The notes beneath the pieces were generated by a model that was not told the DNA's origin, did not search any database, and was given only the letters and a program-made list of their open reading frames with translations. Both the position numbers and the translations under genes were made by a program. Shown in pieces: positions 49,852-58,411 of a stretch of 64,000 nucleotides of DNA (position 1 is its first letter; every line of letters begins with the position of its first letter). The DNA is from SB11 sp037968475 (GTDB lineage Bacteria; Bacteroidota; Bacteroidia; UBA8524), in contig JBBKVO010000025.1 in the NCBI GenBank assembly GCA_037968475.1, positions 19,556 to 83,555 on the forward strand. Reading direction: 5' to 3'.

Positions 49852-51662
49852 CGTAGTAAGTGTACAGTTCCTTTAAAGTTATATTTTTTCTCGTTCAGTC
49901 CAAAAAGTTCGCAAATATACAAATAAACGCCATCAAGGCACATATCACCGTTTAGGTTTGTACCATCCCAACCTGTACGTATATCTTCAATCTTTTTAAC
50001 TAATTGCCCATTGCGAGCGTAGATAAGCATGTTAGTACGTTTATAATCTATATTAATACCTTTGGGTAAAAACAATGTGTTTACTTTATCAGGTGCAAAG
50101 GCATTAGGGAAGTGTATTATAGCATCTTCAACCAAACAAACTGTATTTGATTTACTAGTTGATTGCTCTGCATATATATTTCCAAAGTCTTCTTTAGCCT
50201 CAATATAGTAGCAAGTGCCTGCCAATCCTACATCATCAGGAAAGTTTGTATCGGTATATAAGCTATCAGTTTTGTTTATTGTACTTAATATGTTCCACGT
50301 GAAACCACTGCCAAAATCAAAACCTCTGTATATATTAAACCTGTCTACACCTGCATTCCAAAAGGTATAGCGGTTAAATAGTATATTATTTCCGTTTTTA
50401 TTGCTTGCTACAGATAAAAACATTGTTTTAGCAGTATTACTAGTATCTAAAGGTACACCACATCTATCACTGCTTATAAAGCGGTATTGATAATTGGTAG
50501 CAAAGTTTAGTCTATTTTTATCTGTATATATAATATCTAATGAAGACCCATCGTATACTAAGTCGGTGATTTTTATATACGCCTCATCTTTTTCTTTTCT
50601 AAATAATGAATACTTTTTTGTGTCTGAAGCAGCATCACACAGTAATTTTATTTCAGTAGTAGTAGAATCTATTACCGTAGCATAGCTAATATAGTTGCGC
50701 GTTGAATATTTACGACCACGTGTAAATATGGTAATTTTGTTTGATGAGCTTGTAAAGCCTTTATTTCCTTCTTTGGCTTGTATATAAAACTCTAAAGTAT
50801 CGCCCTGTGTAAAAGAAGTAAAGGTATACGATAGGGTAGAGGGATTATTGCTTTGTAACTTTATAAAGTTTCCACTACCATTTTTACCAAATATATCATA
50901 GCCTAAAACGTTTGCCCAGCCTAAATAGGCACTCCAGCTTATAGCAATACTTTTATTACAAGTGTCGTACACACTTTTAAGAAACATGGTGGTATGAGAC
51001 GAACGTATTACACTTTGATTTAAACAACTATCAATGGCTGTTAAAGTGTATGCCAATGCGCCACTGTTTGGATTTGATGTTGGGTGTATATAAAAAGTAG
51101 AATCTACGGTGTCAATAGGTACATTATTTGCCCCAAGTGCACGCCATATAGTATAATTCATTATATCGGGAGCAGGGTTTTTGCTCCAACCAATAATAAC
51201 TCTGCCTGTATTTATATCTACGCTCACCGAGTCTATTTCTGATTCGGGCGGTTGTTTATCATCAATAGCTAAAGTATCAGATATGGCTGAATCGCCATTG
51301 CATAGTGATTTATATACTAAATAGTAGTTCCACGTGGTTGATATAGTTTTAGCTCCAAAATGTGTGTATTGTGTGCTGGCTATATTGGTTATTTTATCAA
51401 TAATCACAAAGGGCTGCAACGCATCTATACTTCCATAAATGTATAGGGTATCAAATCTTCCGCAAGTATCGGAAAGGGGAGACCAGCTTAGGTTGATATT
51501 ATTACCAAAACCATCACCACAAACGTGCCTAAAATCAGGGTATTTATTTTGTGCATTGATGGATAATGATAGCAAAGTCATGCTGCACCAAAAGGCCAGC
51601 AACTTATTGACATATAATATTTTATACGCCTGCCACCACTTCGTATATATTTTCTTCAACAA
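49848..51662 (-). CDS. T9SS type B sorted protein (CHU_C) with fibronectin-like repeats
   Basis: 604 residues. A hydrophobic segment near residues 17-36 ending INAQ acts as signal peptide. Several fibronectin-III-like repeats follow (about 45-500: VIIGWSKNPAPDIMNYTIWR, ISWSAYLGWANVLGYDIFGK, YQYRFISSDRCG). The last ~90 residues are the gliding-motility-associated C-terminal domain: FPNAFAPDKVN, LIYARNGQLV, WDGTNLNG and DGVYLYIC. Export by T9SS and surface attachment are expected. The start is uncertain: TTG at 51662 gives a reasonable long signal peptide but overlaps the upstream M16 gene by 41 bp, while the first ATG (51581) leaves a signal with no basic n-region. Confidence 0.8.
   Translation of the reverse strand: MLKKIYTKWWQAYKILYVNKLLAFWCSMTLLSLSINAQNKYPDFRHVCGDGFGNNINLSWSPLSDTCGRFDTLYIYGSIDALQPFVIIDKITNIASTQYTHFGAKTISTTWNYYLVYKSLCNGDSAISDTLAIDDKQPPESEIDSVSVDINTGRVIIGWSKNPAPDIMNYTIWRALGANNVPIDTVDSTFYIHPTSNPNSGALAYTLTAIDSCLNQSVIRSSHTTMFLKSVYDTCNKSIAISWSAYLGWANVLGYDIFGKNGSGNFIKLQSNNPSTLSYTFTSFTQGDTLEFYIQAKEGNKGFTSSSNKITIFTRGRKYSTRNYISYATVIDSTTTEIKLLCDAASDTKKYSLFRKEKDEAYIKITDLVYDGSSLDIIYTDKNRLNFATNYQYRFISSDRCGVPLDTSNTAKTMFLSVASNKNGNNILFNRYTFWNAGVDRFNIYRGFDFGSGFTWNILSTINKTDSLYTDTNFPDDVGLAGTCYYIEAKEDFGNIYAEQSTSKSNTVCLVEDAIIHFPNAFAPDKVNTLFLPKGINIDYKRTNMLIYARNGQLVKKIEDIRTGWDGTNLNGDMCLDGVYLYICELFGLNEKKYNFKGTVHLLR
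50291..50306. promoter_or_regulatory. parS site 3
   Basis: TGTTCCACGTGAAACC, 15 of 16 positions fit canonical parS variants. Inside the type B T9SS gene. Confidence 0.75.
51326..51341. promoter_or_regulatory. Weak parS-like site 4
   Basis: AGTTCCACGTGGTTGA: the central GTTCCACGTGG is intact, but the right arm diverges (about 12 of 16). Confidence 0.35.
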
Positions 51663-52884
51663 AATATTTTTGTGCTATTAGCATCATGTCTTCTTTGTCT
51701 ATATTTCTAAGAAGACGAATGTAGTTGCTGTAATAGTTGTATCCTTGCCCAAAATCGAGTAAGGTTTTATATTTTTCTGATACAGCAAAAGCCCCATCTA
51801 TACTACGCAAGAAACTACCCAGAGAGTAATTGCTAAGTATATTCAGTTCATCGTCGCTTATTGCCTCATTCTTTAAACGATTTATCTCTACAAATATTTC
51901 GTTTATAGTGTTTTGATATACCTCTTTGCGCACATCTGTTTGTACATAAAACACGCCACAATCAGGATATGAAACCACACCGGCATGTATGCCGTAGGTA
52001 TAGCCTTTATCTTCACGTATATTTTTCATCAAACGTGAGCCAAAAAAGCCACCTAAAAGGGTAACCAATATGCCTAGTTTTGGATAATCTGGATCTAAAC
52101 GGTTTATGGTTTTAAAACCTAAACGAACTGTGCTTTGTGTAGCATCAGCTTTTGGAATATGTATTTTTTTGTTGTTACTTCCTGATAGTGAATAGCTTGG
52201 CATATTTTCGCAGCTCATTTCAAAGCCGCCAAAAGCATCATTAAGTTGCTTTATGGTTTCTGCCGTGTAGGCGCCTGAAACCATGATGTATTTTAATTTT
52301 TTGTGTGCTTTATAAAAGCCCATTAATTCTTCAATGGTAAGGGCTTTATAATCTTCCTCTTCAGATATTTTACCATAGGGATGAGTAGGGAAGAGGTTAG
52401 TAACAAATGCACGCCTAGCCAAGAAAGATGTTTTTTCTTTCGATACTTTTAAGTTCTGTATTTTAACAAACTTGTATACTTCCAGCTCGTTAGCCATAAA
52501 CTCAGCCTTATCAAGGCAATCGGATAAAAGAGAGTATACCTTAGGTAAATGTTTGTTTAGGCTATAATTGGTAATGGTAGCATCGGTATAGTGATGACTT
52601 TTGCTATTAAATGCACCATAATCATCAAACTCGTTGGCTATTTGTTCTGATGTTTTTCCTTTAGCACTGGTAAATAGTAAGTCGTTTGCAACTGAAGCTA
52701 TCAAAGGGTTTTGACTTAGTAGGCTACCACTATCAAAAACCAAATCGGTTTTTGTTATTTCTTGTTCACCACCATGTAGGGCATATACTTTTACTCCATT
52801 ATCTAAAGTAAAAAGTTCAGGCTCTAAAAAGTTAAAATGCTCTATACTTTGCGGTTCTGGCGCAATACTTCTATCTACTGTCAT
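51622..52884 (-). CDS. M16 family peptidase-like subunit without zinc motif
   Basis: 420 residues with the M16 double-domain fold (FTLDNGVKVYAL; KIHIPKADATQSTVRLGFKT; LGGFFGSRLMKNIREDKGYT with the R..Y pair of the second half). The HxxEH zinc motif is absent; the matching position reads NDLLF. The usual arrangement is an inactive subunit paired with an active partner, and the active M16 gene overlaps its start by 4 bp (ATGA). Together they probably form a heterodimeric peptidase that degrades small peptides in the cytoplasm or periplasm. No signal peptide is obvious. Confidence 0.88.
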   Translation of the reverse strand: MTVDRSIAPEPQSIEHFNFLEPELFTLDNGVKVYALHGGEQEITKTDLVFDSGSLLSQNPLIASVANDLLFTSAKGKTSEQIANEFDDYGAFNSKSHHYTDATITNYSLNKHLPKVYSLLSDCLDKAEFMANELEVYKFVKIQNLKVSKEKTSFLARRAFVTNLFPTHPYGKISEEEDYKALTIEELMGFYKAHKKLKYIMVSGAYTAETIKQLNDAFGGFEMSCENMPSYSLSGSNNKKIHIPKADATQSTVRLGFKTINRLDPDYPKLGILVTLLGGFFGSRLMKNIREDKGYTYGIHAGVVSYPDCGVFYVQTDVRKEVYQNTINEIFVEINRLKNEAISDDELNILSNYSLGSFLRSIDGAFAVSEKYKTLLDFGQGYNYYSNYIRLLRNIDKEDMMLIAQKYFVEENIYEVVAGV

Positions 52885-54125
52885 GCTTTGTTCTCTTTTA
52901 AGTAATACAACACCGATTGATTATCGAGCCTAAAAATTTCACGTGAAACAGTATTGATATCATCAATAGTTACTTCCCTAAATTTTTCCATTTCTGTATT
53001 TATCAAATCAGCGTTGCCAAGGTATTCGTAGTAGGCCAAATTCATTGCCTTGGTTAATACTTCGGTTTCGCTGTATGTAAAAATGGTTTCTTTTTTATTC
53101 TTCACCTTTTCAAGCTCACTTTCGGTAACGCCATTAGTAACCAGTAAATCCAGTTCTTTTAATATAGCTTCTTCACCTTCTTTTACCGTTTTTCCTTCGG
53201 CCATATTGCCTTGTATCATCAGTAAACCTTCGTCGGTATTATCTGTTTGGTAGCAATGTATTTCCGAAAATATTTCAGTGTCTTTTACCAGCCTGTTATA
53301 TAAACGTGATGATGCCGACCCCGAAAGTATGTTTGTAGCCAACTCCGTAGCATAATATTTAGGGTCTGTTCTGCTGCACATGTGGTAGGCCATATAAATA
53401 GCATCGTAAGGAACATTGGCATTAAAAACCTCATAACGTCTTTCGGTTTGTGCGGGTTCTTTTTGTATGTTGTTACGTTTTACTTCGGCTTTTTCAATAT
53501 CACCAAACCATTTGTCTACTAATTCTTTAGTTTCATCCAGCGAAATATTTCCTGCAATAGAAAGTATACAATTGTTTGGGCGATAAAAATTATAGAAAAA
53601 TGCTTTCACATCATCCATAGTTGCCTCTTCAATATGCTTAATTTCTTTGCCAATAGTAGCCCAGCGGTAGGGATGTACTTTGTATGCCAGTGGACGAATT
53701 TTTAACCAGCTTTCACCATAGGGTTGGTTTAGATAACGCTGTTTAAATTCTTCGATAACCACATTACGCTGAACATCAAGGCTTTTAGCATTAAAATCTA
53801 AAGCCATCATTCTATCACTTTCAAGCCACAAAGCAGTTTCAATATTGTTTACCGGCAGGGTGATATAGTAGTTGGTAATATCGTTACTGGTAAAAGCATT
53901 GTTTTCGCCACTGGCTTTTTGAAGTTCGCTATCAAAATGTTCAATGTTTTTTGAGCCTCCAAACATAAGGTGCTCAAACAAGTGTGCAAAGCCCGTACGT
54001 TCAGGGTCTTCGTCTTTTGCGCCAACATTATACAGCAAATTTACTGCTGCAATGGGCGTTGTAGTATCCAAGTGGTGCAAAACGGTTAGTCCGTTATCCA
54101 GCACAAATCTTGTAAAATGTAGCAT
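52881..54125 (-). CDS. M16 family zinc peptidase, active subunit
   Basis: 414 residues from the ATG at 54125; a TTG 18 bp upstream is rejected. The inverted zinc motif HLFEH is present (~48-52, AHLFEHLMFGG), with the downstream Glu in the segment after FTSNDITNYY, and VVIEEFKQRYLNQPYG. The second half has LSGSASSRLYNRLVKDTEIF. It is co-translated with the zinc-less partner at 51622 (4-bp overlap). The promoter box lies only 5 bp from the ATG, so the transcript is almost leaderless. The DNA holds one parS-like site (52935). Confidence 0.92.
   Translation of the reverse strand: MLHFTRFVLDNGLTVLHHLDTTTPIAAVNLLYNVGAKDEDPERTGFAHLFEHLMFGGSKNIEHFDSELQKASGENNAFTSNDITNYYITLPVNNIETALWLESDRMMALDFNAKSLDVQRNVVIEEFKQRYLNQPYGESWLKIRPLAYKVHPYRWATIGKEIKHIEEATMDDVKAFFYNFYRPNNCILSIAGNISLDETKELVDKWFGDIEKAEVKRNNIQKEPAQTERRYEVFNANVPYDAIYMAYHMCSRTDPKYYATELATNILSGSASSRLYNRLVKDTEIFSEIHCYQTDNTDEGLLMIQGNMAEGKTVKEGEEAILKELDLLVTNGVTESELEKVKNKKETIFTYSETEVLTKAMNLAYYEYLGNADLINTEMEKFREVTIDDINTVSREIFRLDNQSVLYYLKENKA
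52935..52950. promoter_or_regulatory. parS site 5
   Basis: AATTTCACGTGAAACA, 14 of 16 matches to the perfect palindrome with the full TTTCACGTGAAA core. Inside the M16 gene. Confidence 0.75.
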
Positions 54126-54130
54126 TGGTG

Positions 54131-54138
54131 CAAAATTA
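54131..54138 (-). promoter_or_regulatory. -7 box adjacent to the M16 start codon
   Basis: CAAAATTA on the plus strand reads TAATTTTG on the minus strand. Only five bases separate it from the ATG at 54125, which predicts a leaderless or nearly leaderless mRNA. Confidence 0.5.
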
Positions 54139-54187
54139 GGCAATCATATTAAACAAAATTTGAAAACTATTTTATTACAAATAGCGT

Positions 54188-54195
54188 TATCTTTG
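54188..54195 (+). promoter_or_regulatory. -7 box for the pseudouridine synthase gene
   Basis: TATCTTTG, an exact TAnnTTTG, 30 bp upstream of the ATG at 54226. Confidence 0.65.
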
Positions 54196-54225
54196 TACCA
54201 AGTTTAATACCAATTTATATCACAC

Positions 54226-55470
54226 ATGAGTAATGATGACAACCGCCGGGAAGGTGGATTCAGCTCAAACGCTGGCAATAATGGCCCGCGTAAGCGTCTC
54301 CGCAAACGAATTATCAAAAAGATAAATCCAGATCCCAACGAAGAAAAAAAACCTGAAAGCGATTCTTCGCGTTTCGAAAAGGTTGAGTACAACAAACCAC
54401 AACCACGTCCAAACACATACGGTGAACGACCGTACAAACCCAACTATAACCGCGAAGGCGGTAACAGTGGCGGAGGCTATAACCGAGACAACCGTGAAGG
54501 TGGTGGCGGAGGTTACAATCGCGAGAACCGTGAAGGCGGGGGTGGTGGTTATAACCGAGATAACCGCGAAGGTGGTAGCGGAAGACCGTACCAAAAGAAA
54601 CCGTATAACAGCAATAACAAATTTGCTAAAAAACCATACGGTGCAAAGCCTGATTTTAAAAAGAAAAAGAAGGTTCCTAAAGAGAAAAACAAACACAGTT
54701 ACACCAATCTTCAGTTTAAATATAACGAAGATCAGGAAACACGTTTGAATAAATTTTTGGCTAATGCGGGTATTTGCTCGCGTCGTGAAGCTGATAAACT
54801 GATACAACAAGGTATTATTACTATAAACGATGAGGTTGTTACTGAGTTGGGTTGCCGTGTGCGCCCAGGTGATGTAGTACGCTACAACGGACAAGTAATA
54901 GGTCGTGAAGAATATGTATACGTATTGCTAAATAAACCCAAAGATTATATTACTACGATGAACGACCCAGAAGGGCGTAAAACCGTAATGGATATAATGG
55001 GTAATGCTACTAAAGAGCGTATTTTCCCTGTAGGTCGTTTGGATAGAAATACCACTGGTTTGCTATTGTTTACCAATGATGGCGATTTGGCACAGGTGCT
55101 TACTCACCCGCGCTACAATGTGAAAAAAGTATACATAGCGGTGTTGGATAAAAATTTATCTGCACCTGATATGGACGAGTTGCTAAACGGTATCACACTG
55201 GAAGACGGCCCTGTTGCTGTTGATAATATTGCCTACATACAAGGAGATAAAAACCGTGTGGGTGTAGAGATACATAGTGGACAAAACCGAATTATACGCC
55301 GTATGTTTGAGCATTTGAACTACGATGTTGAACAACTTGACCGTGTATACTATGCTGGATTGACCAAAAAAGACCTTTTACGCGGTCGCTACCGCTTTTT
55401 AAGTTCAGAAGAAGTGGTTGACCTTAAAAAGCAAGCTGCCAAGCTTAAAGAGCTTTTAGAAGAGAAATAA
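54226..55470 (+). CDS. RsuA/RluB-family rRNA pseudouridine synthase with Gly/Arg/Asn-rich N-terminus
   Basis: 414 residues. The first ~165 are a disordered basic region, with KRLRKRIIKK and four YNRDNREGGGGG-type units, then KKKKKVPKEKNKH. An S4 RNA-binding domain follows (~168-225: RLNKFLANAGICSRREADKL), then the synthase domain with catalytic Asp in VGRLDRNTTGLLLFTNDGDL (~272) and GQNRIIRRMFEHL. It isomerises a uridine in 23S or 16S rRNA; RluB/RsuA specificity cannot be resolved here. RG-rich extensions of this type occur in other Bacteroidota RNA enzymes and probably increase RNA affinity. Followed by a strong terminator. Confidence 0.92.
   Translation: MSNDDNRREGGFSSNAGNNGPRKRLRKRIIKKINPDPNEEKKPESDSSRFEKVEYNKPQPRPNTYGERPYKPNYNREGGNSGGGYNRDNREGGGGGYNRENREGGGGGYNRDNREGGSGRPYQKKPYNSNNKFAKKPYGAKPDFKKKKKVPKEKNKHSYTNLQFKYNEDQETRLNKFLANAGICSRREADKLIQQGIITINDEVVTELGCRVRPGDVVRYNGQVIGREEYVYVLLNKPKDYITTMNDPEGRKTVMDIMGNATKERIFPVGRLDRNTTGLLLFTNDGDLAQVLTHPRYNVKKVYIAVLDKNLSAPDMDELLNGITLEDGPVAVDNIAYIQGDKNRVGVEIHSGQNRIIRRMFEHLNYDVEQLDRVYYAGLTKKDLLRGRYRFLSSEEVVDLKKQAAKLKELLEEK
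54445..54591 (+). repeat. 36-bp tandem repeat coding for RGG-like units
   Basis: Units begin at 54445 (33 bp), 54478, 54514 and 54550 with a 36-bp period, each starting TATAACCG or a variant and encoding YNRxNREGGGGG. Confidence 0.85.
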
Positions 55471-55495
55471 GACCAACAGTTTTATACTGATACTA

Positions 55496-55531
55496 AAACA
55501 GCCCCTTGGAATTTATTTCAAGGGGCTGTTT
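55496..55531 (+). terminator. Terminator after the pseudouridine synthase gene
   Basis: AAACAGCCCCTTG and CAAGGGGCTGTTT form a 13-bp stem with a 10-nt loop, then CTTTTTCTT. It starts 26 bp past the stop codon. Confidence 0.92.
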
Positions 55532-55602
55532 CTTTTTCTTCTCTTTTTTTATTTCCTGCTAAAACAGCAGGTAAACGTCAATTTGTGCTGTTTTTGAGGA
55601 GA

Positions 55603-56349
55603 TTATATTTTAAAGGTTTTTTTAAGCTCGCTAAAAAAGTTGCGGCTAATTTCAAACGGATCGTTAACGTTTTTAAGATACATACGCCCAGTATCGTTCG
55701 TCCATTTATCAATCTTTATTACATTTAGCAGATTAACAATGGTGGAGCGATGTATTTGGAAAAAGGCGTCTTTTGGAAGTCGAGCCATCCAGTTTTTTAT
55801 GCTACCATAGGTAACATACATTTTGTTATCGTCTAAAAATACTTTGGTGTAATTACCGTATGCCGATATGTAATTAATGTCTTTAACTTTTATCAAAACC
55901 ATCTTGTGTTCAGCATTCACCATTATCATTTGGTCAAGCTTAAACTTAGAGTGATCGTCAACAATATCATCCTCTTCGCCTTCGTTCATTTGGTCGGTAA
56001 TTTTAGCTACCGTTTTATTGAGGCGTTCAAGGCTAATAGGTTTTAAAATATAATCGGTAGCGTTTACTTCAAATGCTTTTACAGCTTGATTGGGGCTGGC
56101 AGTAATAAAAACTATTTTACAAGTTGGTTTTACGTGTGGTATTAAATCAAAGGAGCTAGCTCCGTTAAGATCGATATCTAAGAAGATAATTTCCGGATCT
56201 TCATCGTCAATCATCTGTTTTGCAGACAATAATGAATCAGCAGAACCAACAACTTCAAGTGCTTCAAAGTTTTTTAATTGTTCTTTTATAAGCTCCTGAG
56301 TCATCAGGTCATCTTCAACAACTAAAACCCTATATTTTTTATTCATCAT
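55603..56349 (-). CDS. LytTR-family response regulator
   Basis: 248 residues. Receiver domain (~5-120): acidic pocket VVEDD, phosphorylation site Asp in IIFLDIDL (~56-57), Thr/Ser in FITASP, and Lys in YILKPI. After an acidic linker (EGEEDDIVDD), a LytTR DNA-binding domain (~145-248): ISAYGNYTKVFLDDNKMYVT, then FQIHRSTIVNLLNVIKID. These regulators are usually paired with a LytS/YehU-type sensor kinase; none lies nearby. It starts 48 bp after bshA and may be in the same transcript. Tandem ATG codons at 56349 and 56346. Confidence 0.93.
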   Translation of the reverse strand: MMNKKYRVLVVEDDLMTQELIKEQLKNFEALEVVGSADSLLSAKQMIDDEDPEIIFLDIDLNGASSFDLIPHVKPTCKIVFITASPNQAVKAFEVNATDYILKPISLERLNKTVAKITDQMNEGEEDDIVDDHSKFKLDQMIMVNAEHKMVLIKVKDINYISAYGNYTKVFLDDNKMYVTYGSIKNWMARLPKDAFFQIHRSTIVNLLNVIKIDKWTNDTGRMYLKNVNDPFEISRNFFSELKKTFKI

Positions 56350-56397
56350 GGCTAAAAACGCTGTAATATTTTGTAGTCAACACCTATCTCACGCAAA

Positions 56398-57540
56398 TTA
56401 TAAAACTTTTGTCAAATGTTTCTCAATTACTTCTTCATACAACTTTTCATATTGAGGCATTATTACATCTAAACCAAACAATTTTGACCGCTCAAAAGCA
56501 GCTGTTTTAAATTTATGGTGCACCTCTGGAGACCCTAATATTGTTAGGGCATTGGCGGCCATTTCGTTTACATTGCCTACGTTTGATGTAAAACCGGTTT
56601 CGCCATTTATATTCAGTTCGGGCAATCCGCCTGAGTTTGAAGAAATAACAGGAACTTCACACGCCATTGCTTCTAGTGCTGCCAAACCAAAACTTTCACT
56701 TTCGCTGGGCAATAAAAATAAATCACAAACTGAAAGTATTTCTTCAATAGGTTCTAGTTTTCCTAAAAACACCACCTTGTCGCACAAATCCATTTCGCGG
56801 CATTGTTTTTCAATATTTATCCTTTCAGGGCCATCACCAATTAGCAATAATTTGGCGGGTAGTTTTTTTGATACAATCTCAAAAACCGAAAGCACGTCCT
56901 CAACGCGTTTCACTTTTCTAAAGTTTGATGTATGGGCAAGAAGAAACTCTCCGTTAGGAGCTATAGCCTTTTTAAAATAATCGCGAGGCTTTTTACTAAA
57001 TTTAGAAAAATCGATAAAGTTATAAATAACCTTTATGTCGGTGGTAATATGAAACCCGTCAAGGGTTTGTTGTTTTAAACTTTCTGATACGGCGGTAACC
57101 CCATCCGACATATTTATTGAGTATGAAACCACAGGCTCATACGTTGGATCTTTACCCACTAAAGTAATATCTGTTCCGTGCAGGGTAGTAACTACAGGCA
57201 AATGAATACCTTCTGTAGCTAAAATTTGCTTGGCAAACACGGCAGCAGCGGCATGGGGTATAGCATAGTGAACATGAACTACGTCCAGCTTTTCAAACTT
57301 TGCTATATCAACCAACTTGCCGGCAAGCGCGGTTTCGTAGGGAGGATACTCAAACAAGGGATAGCTTGATACACCAACCTCGTGAAAAAATATATTTTGA
57401 GAAAAAAAGTCTAAACGTGCAGGTTGGCTATACGATATAAAATGTACTTTATGCCCCTTCATTGCTAGGGCTTTCCCTAACTCTGTGGCAACAACTCCAC
57501 TGCCCCCAAAGGTGGGGTAACAAACAATACCAATATTCAT
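56398..57540 (-). CDS. bshA: N-acetyl-alpha-D-glucosaminyl L-malate synthase BshA
   Basis: 380 residues, a GT4 glycosyltransferase with the BshA N-terminus IGIVCYPTFGGSGVVATELG and the segments YPLFEYPPYETALAGK, VVHVHYAIPHAAAA and TTLHGTDITLVGKDP, then SESFGLAALEAMACEVPVIS with the donor-binding E-x7-E. It joins UDP-GlcNAc to L-malate, the first step of bacillithiol synthesis. Other bsh genes are not in the window. A -7 box lies 16 bp upstream. Divergent from tadA. Confidence 0.95.
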   Translation of the reverse strand: MNIGIVCYPTFGGSGVVATELGKALAMKGHKVHFISYSQPARLDFFSQNIFFHEVGVSSYPLFEYPPYETALAGKLVDIAKFEKLDVVHVHYAIPHAAAAVFAKQILATEGIHLPVVTTLHGTDITLVGKDPTYEPVVSYSINMSDGVTAVSESLKQQTLDGFHITTDIKVIYNFIDFSKFSKKPRDYFKKAIAPNGEFLLAHTSNFRKVKRVEDVLSVFEIVSKKLPAKLLLIGDGPERINIEKQCREMDLCDKVVFLGKLEPIEEILSVCDLFLLPSESESFGLAALEAMACEVPVISSNSGGLPELNINGETGFTSNVGNVNEMAANALTILGSPEVHHKFKTAAFERSKLFGLDVIMPQYEKLYEEVIEKHLTKVL

Positions 57541-57556
57541 ACGCTAACTTCAACGT

Positions 57557-57564
57557 CAAATCTA
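57557..57564 (-). promoter_or_regulatory. -7 box for bshA
   Basis: CAAATCTA on the plus strand reads TAGATTTG on the minus strand, exact TAnnTTTG, 16 bp upstream of the ATG. Confidence 0.6.
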
Positions 57565-57633
57565 AGCCTTTTGTTTTTACCCGTGCTTATCTCAAAATGA
57601 ATTTTATTGTACTTTTTAGTTTACTTCGCAATA

Positions 57634-58077
57634 ATGGAAAACCTCTTCTCGCACCAGTATTTTATGCAACAGGCACTAAAAGAAGCTAATAGGGCTTTTG
57701 ATGAGGATGAAATACCTGTGGGGGCTATTGTAGTATGCAAAAACAGAATTATAGGTAAAGGCTACAACCAAACCGAAAAGCTGAACGATGTTACCGCCCA
57801 TGCCGAAATGTTGGCCATAACCGCTGCTGCTAATTTTTTGGGAGGGAAGTTTTTGGATGAATGTACACTGTATGTTACCCTAGAGCCTTGTGTGATGTGT
57901 GCGGGTGCTATTTTTTGGGCACGACCAGAAAAGGTTGTTTTTGGTGCACACGATGCCAAACGGGGCTTTGCCCAGCACGGTAATTTACTGCATCCAAAAA
58001 CAGTGATTGAAGGAGGAGTAATGGAAACAGAATGTGGGGCTTTGCTTAAAGATTTTTTTGCTGCTAAGAGAAAATAA
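57634..58077 (+). CDS. tadA: tRNA-adenosine deaminase-type nucleoside deaminase (TadA-like)
   Basis: 147 residues from the ATG at 57634; the frame runs nine codons further upstream but that part reads like promoter DNA. Zinc motifs: TAHAEMLAI (His and catalytic Glu) and TLEPCVMCAGAIFWARPEKV (two Cys), plus AFDEDEIPVGAIVV and FGAHDAKRGFAQH near the C-terminus. It converts adenosine 34 to inosine in tRNA-Arg(ACG). Guanine-deaminase relatives share these motifs, but length and the EIPVGA segment favour TadA. Followed by a 334-bp repeat-rich gap. Confidence 0.88.
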   Translation: MENLFSHQYFMQQALKEANRAFDEDEIPVGAIVVCKNRIIGKGYNQTEKLNDVTAHAEMLAITAAANFLGGKFLDECTLYVTLEPCVMCAGAIFWARPEKVVFGAHDAKRGFAQHGNLLHPKTVIEGGVMETECGALLKDFFAAKRK

Positions 58078-58085
58078 CATCAACC

Positions 58086-58112
58086 CGTCATCCTGAACTT
58101 GTTTCAGGATCT
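58086..58112 (+). repeat. Dispersed TCATCCTGAAC repeat
   Basis: GTCATCCTGAACTTGTTTCA then GGATCTC, forming the hairpin ATCCTGAA-CTTGT-TTCAGGAT. Confidence 0.75.
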
Positions 58113-58189
58113 CGCTCTGCATTACATATTAATTGAGGAACGAGATGCCAAATCCCGATTACTATCAGGACAATATAACTGATTTCTTT

Positions 58190-58239
58190 GCTGGCACAAG
58201 CATCCGCTCATGCCCAAAAACAACAGAGCGTCCGCTCGG
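58190..58239 (-). repeat. Double-hairpin repeat, copy 4 (inverted)
   Basis: GCTGGCACAAGCATCCGCTC, ATGCCCAAAAACAACAGAGC, then GTCCGCTCGG. It matches the complement of the copies at 18986 and 24570, with an altered linker. Confidence 0.8.
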
Positions 58240-58280
58240 TAATGATCTCTATCTGGGGTTATTATTCACCCCCTCCGCAC

Positions 58281-58320
58281 TCCTTCGTCCCGAATGTATT
58301 CGAGATCAGGATGACAGTCC
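58281..58320 (-). repeat. Dispersed TCATCCTGA repeat (inverted)
   Basis: TCCTTCGTCCCGAATGTATT then CGAGATCAGGATGACAGTCC, the complement of the type at 35221. Confidence 0.7.
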
Positions 58321-58411
58321 ACCCACCCCTATCCATAAGGATTCGACACTTTCCCTTAACCCGATTACGTTAAATACGTGTACACAATTGGAAAAAACCA
58401 AAAGAAATACG

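Larger units (their letters stand above)
58078..58411. other. Repeat mosaic between tadA and the RluD-type gene
   Basis: 334 bp with no gene. It contains a TCATCCTGAAC repeat (58086), an inverted double-hairpin repeat (58190) and an inverted TCATCCTGA-type repeat (58281). The open frame at 58133-58546 is built from these. Confidence 0.7.
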
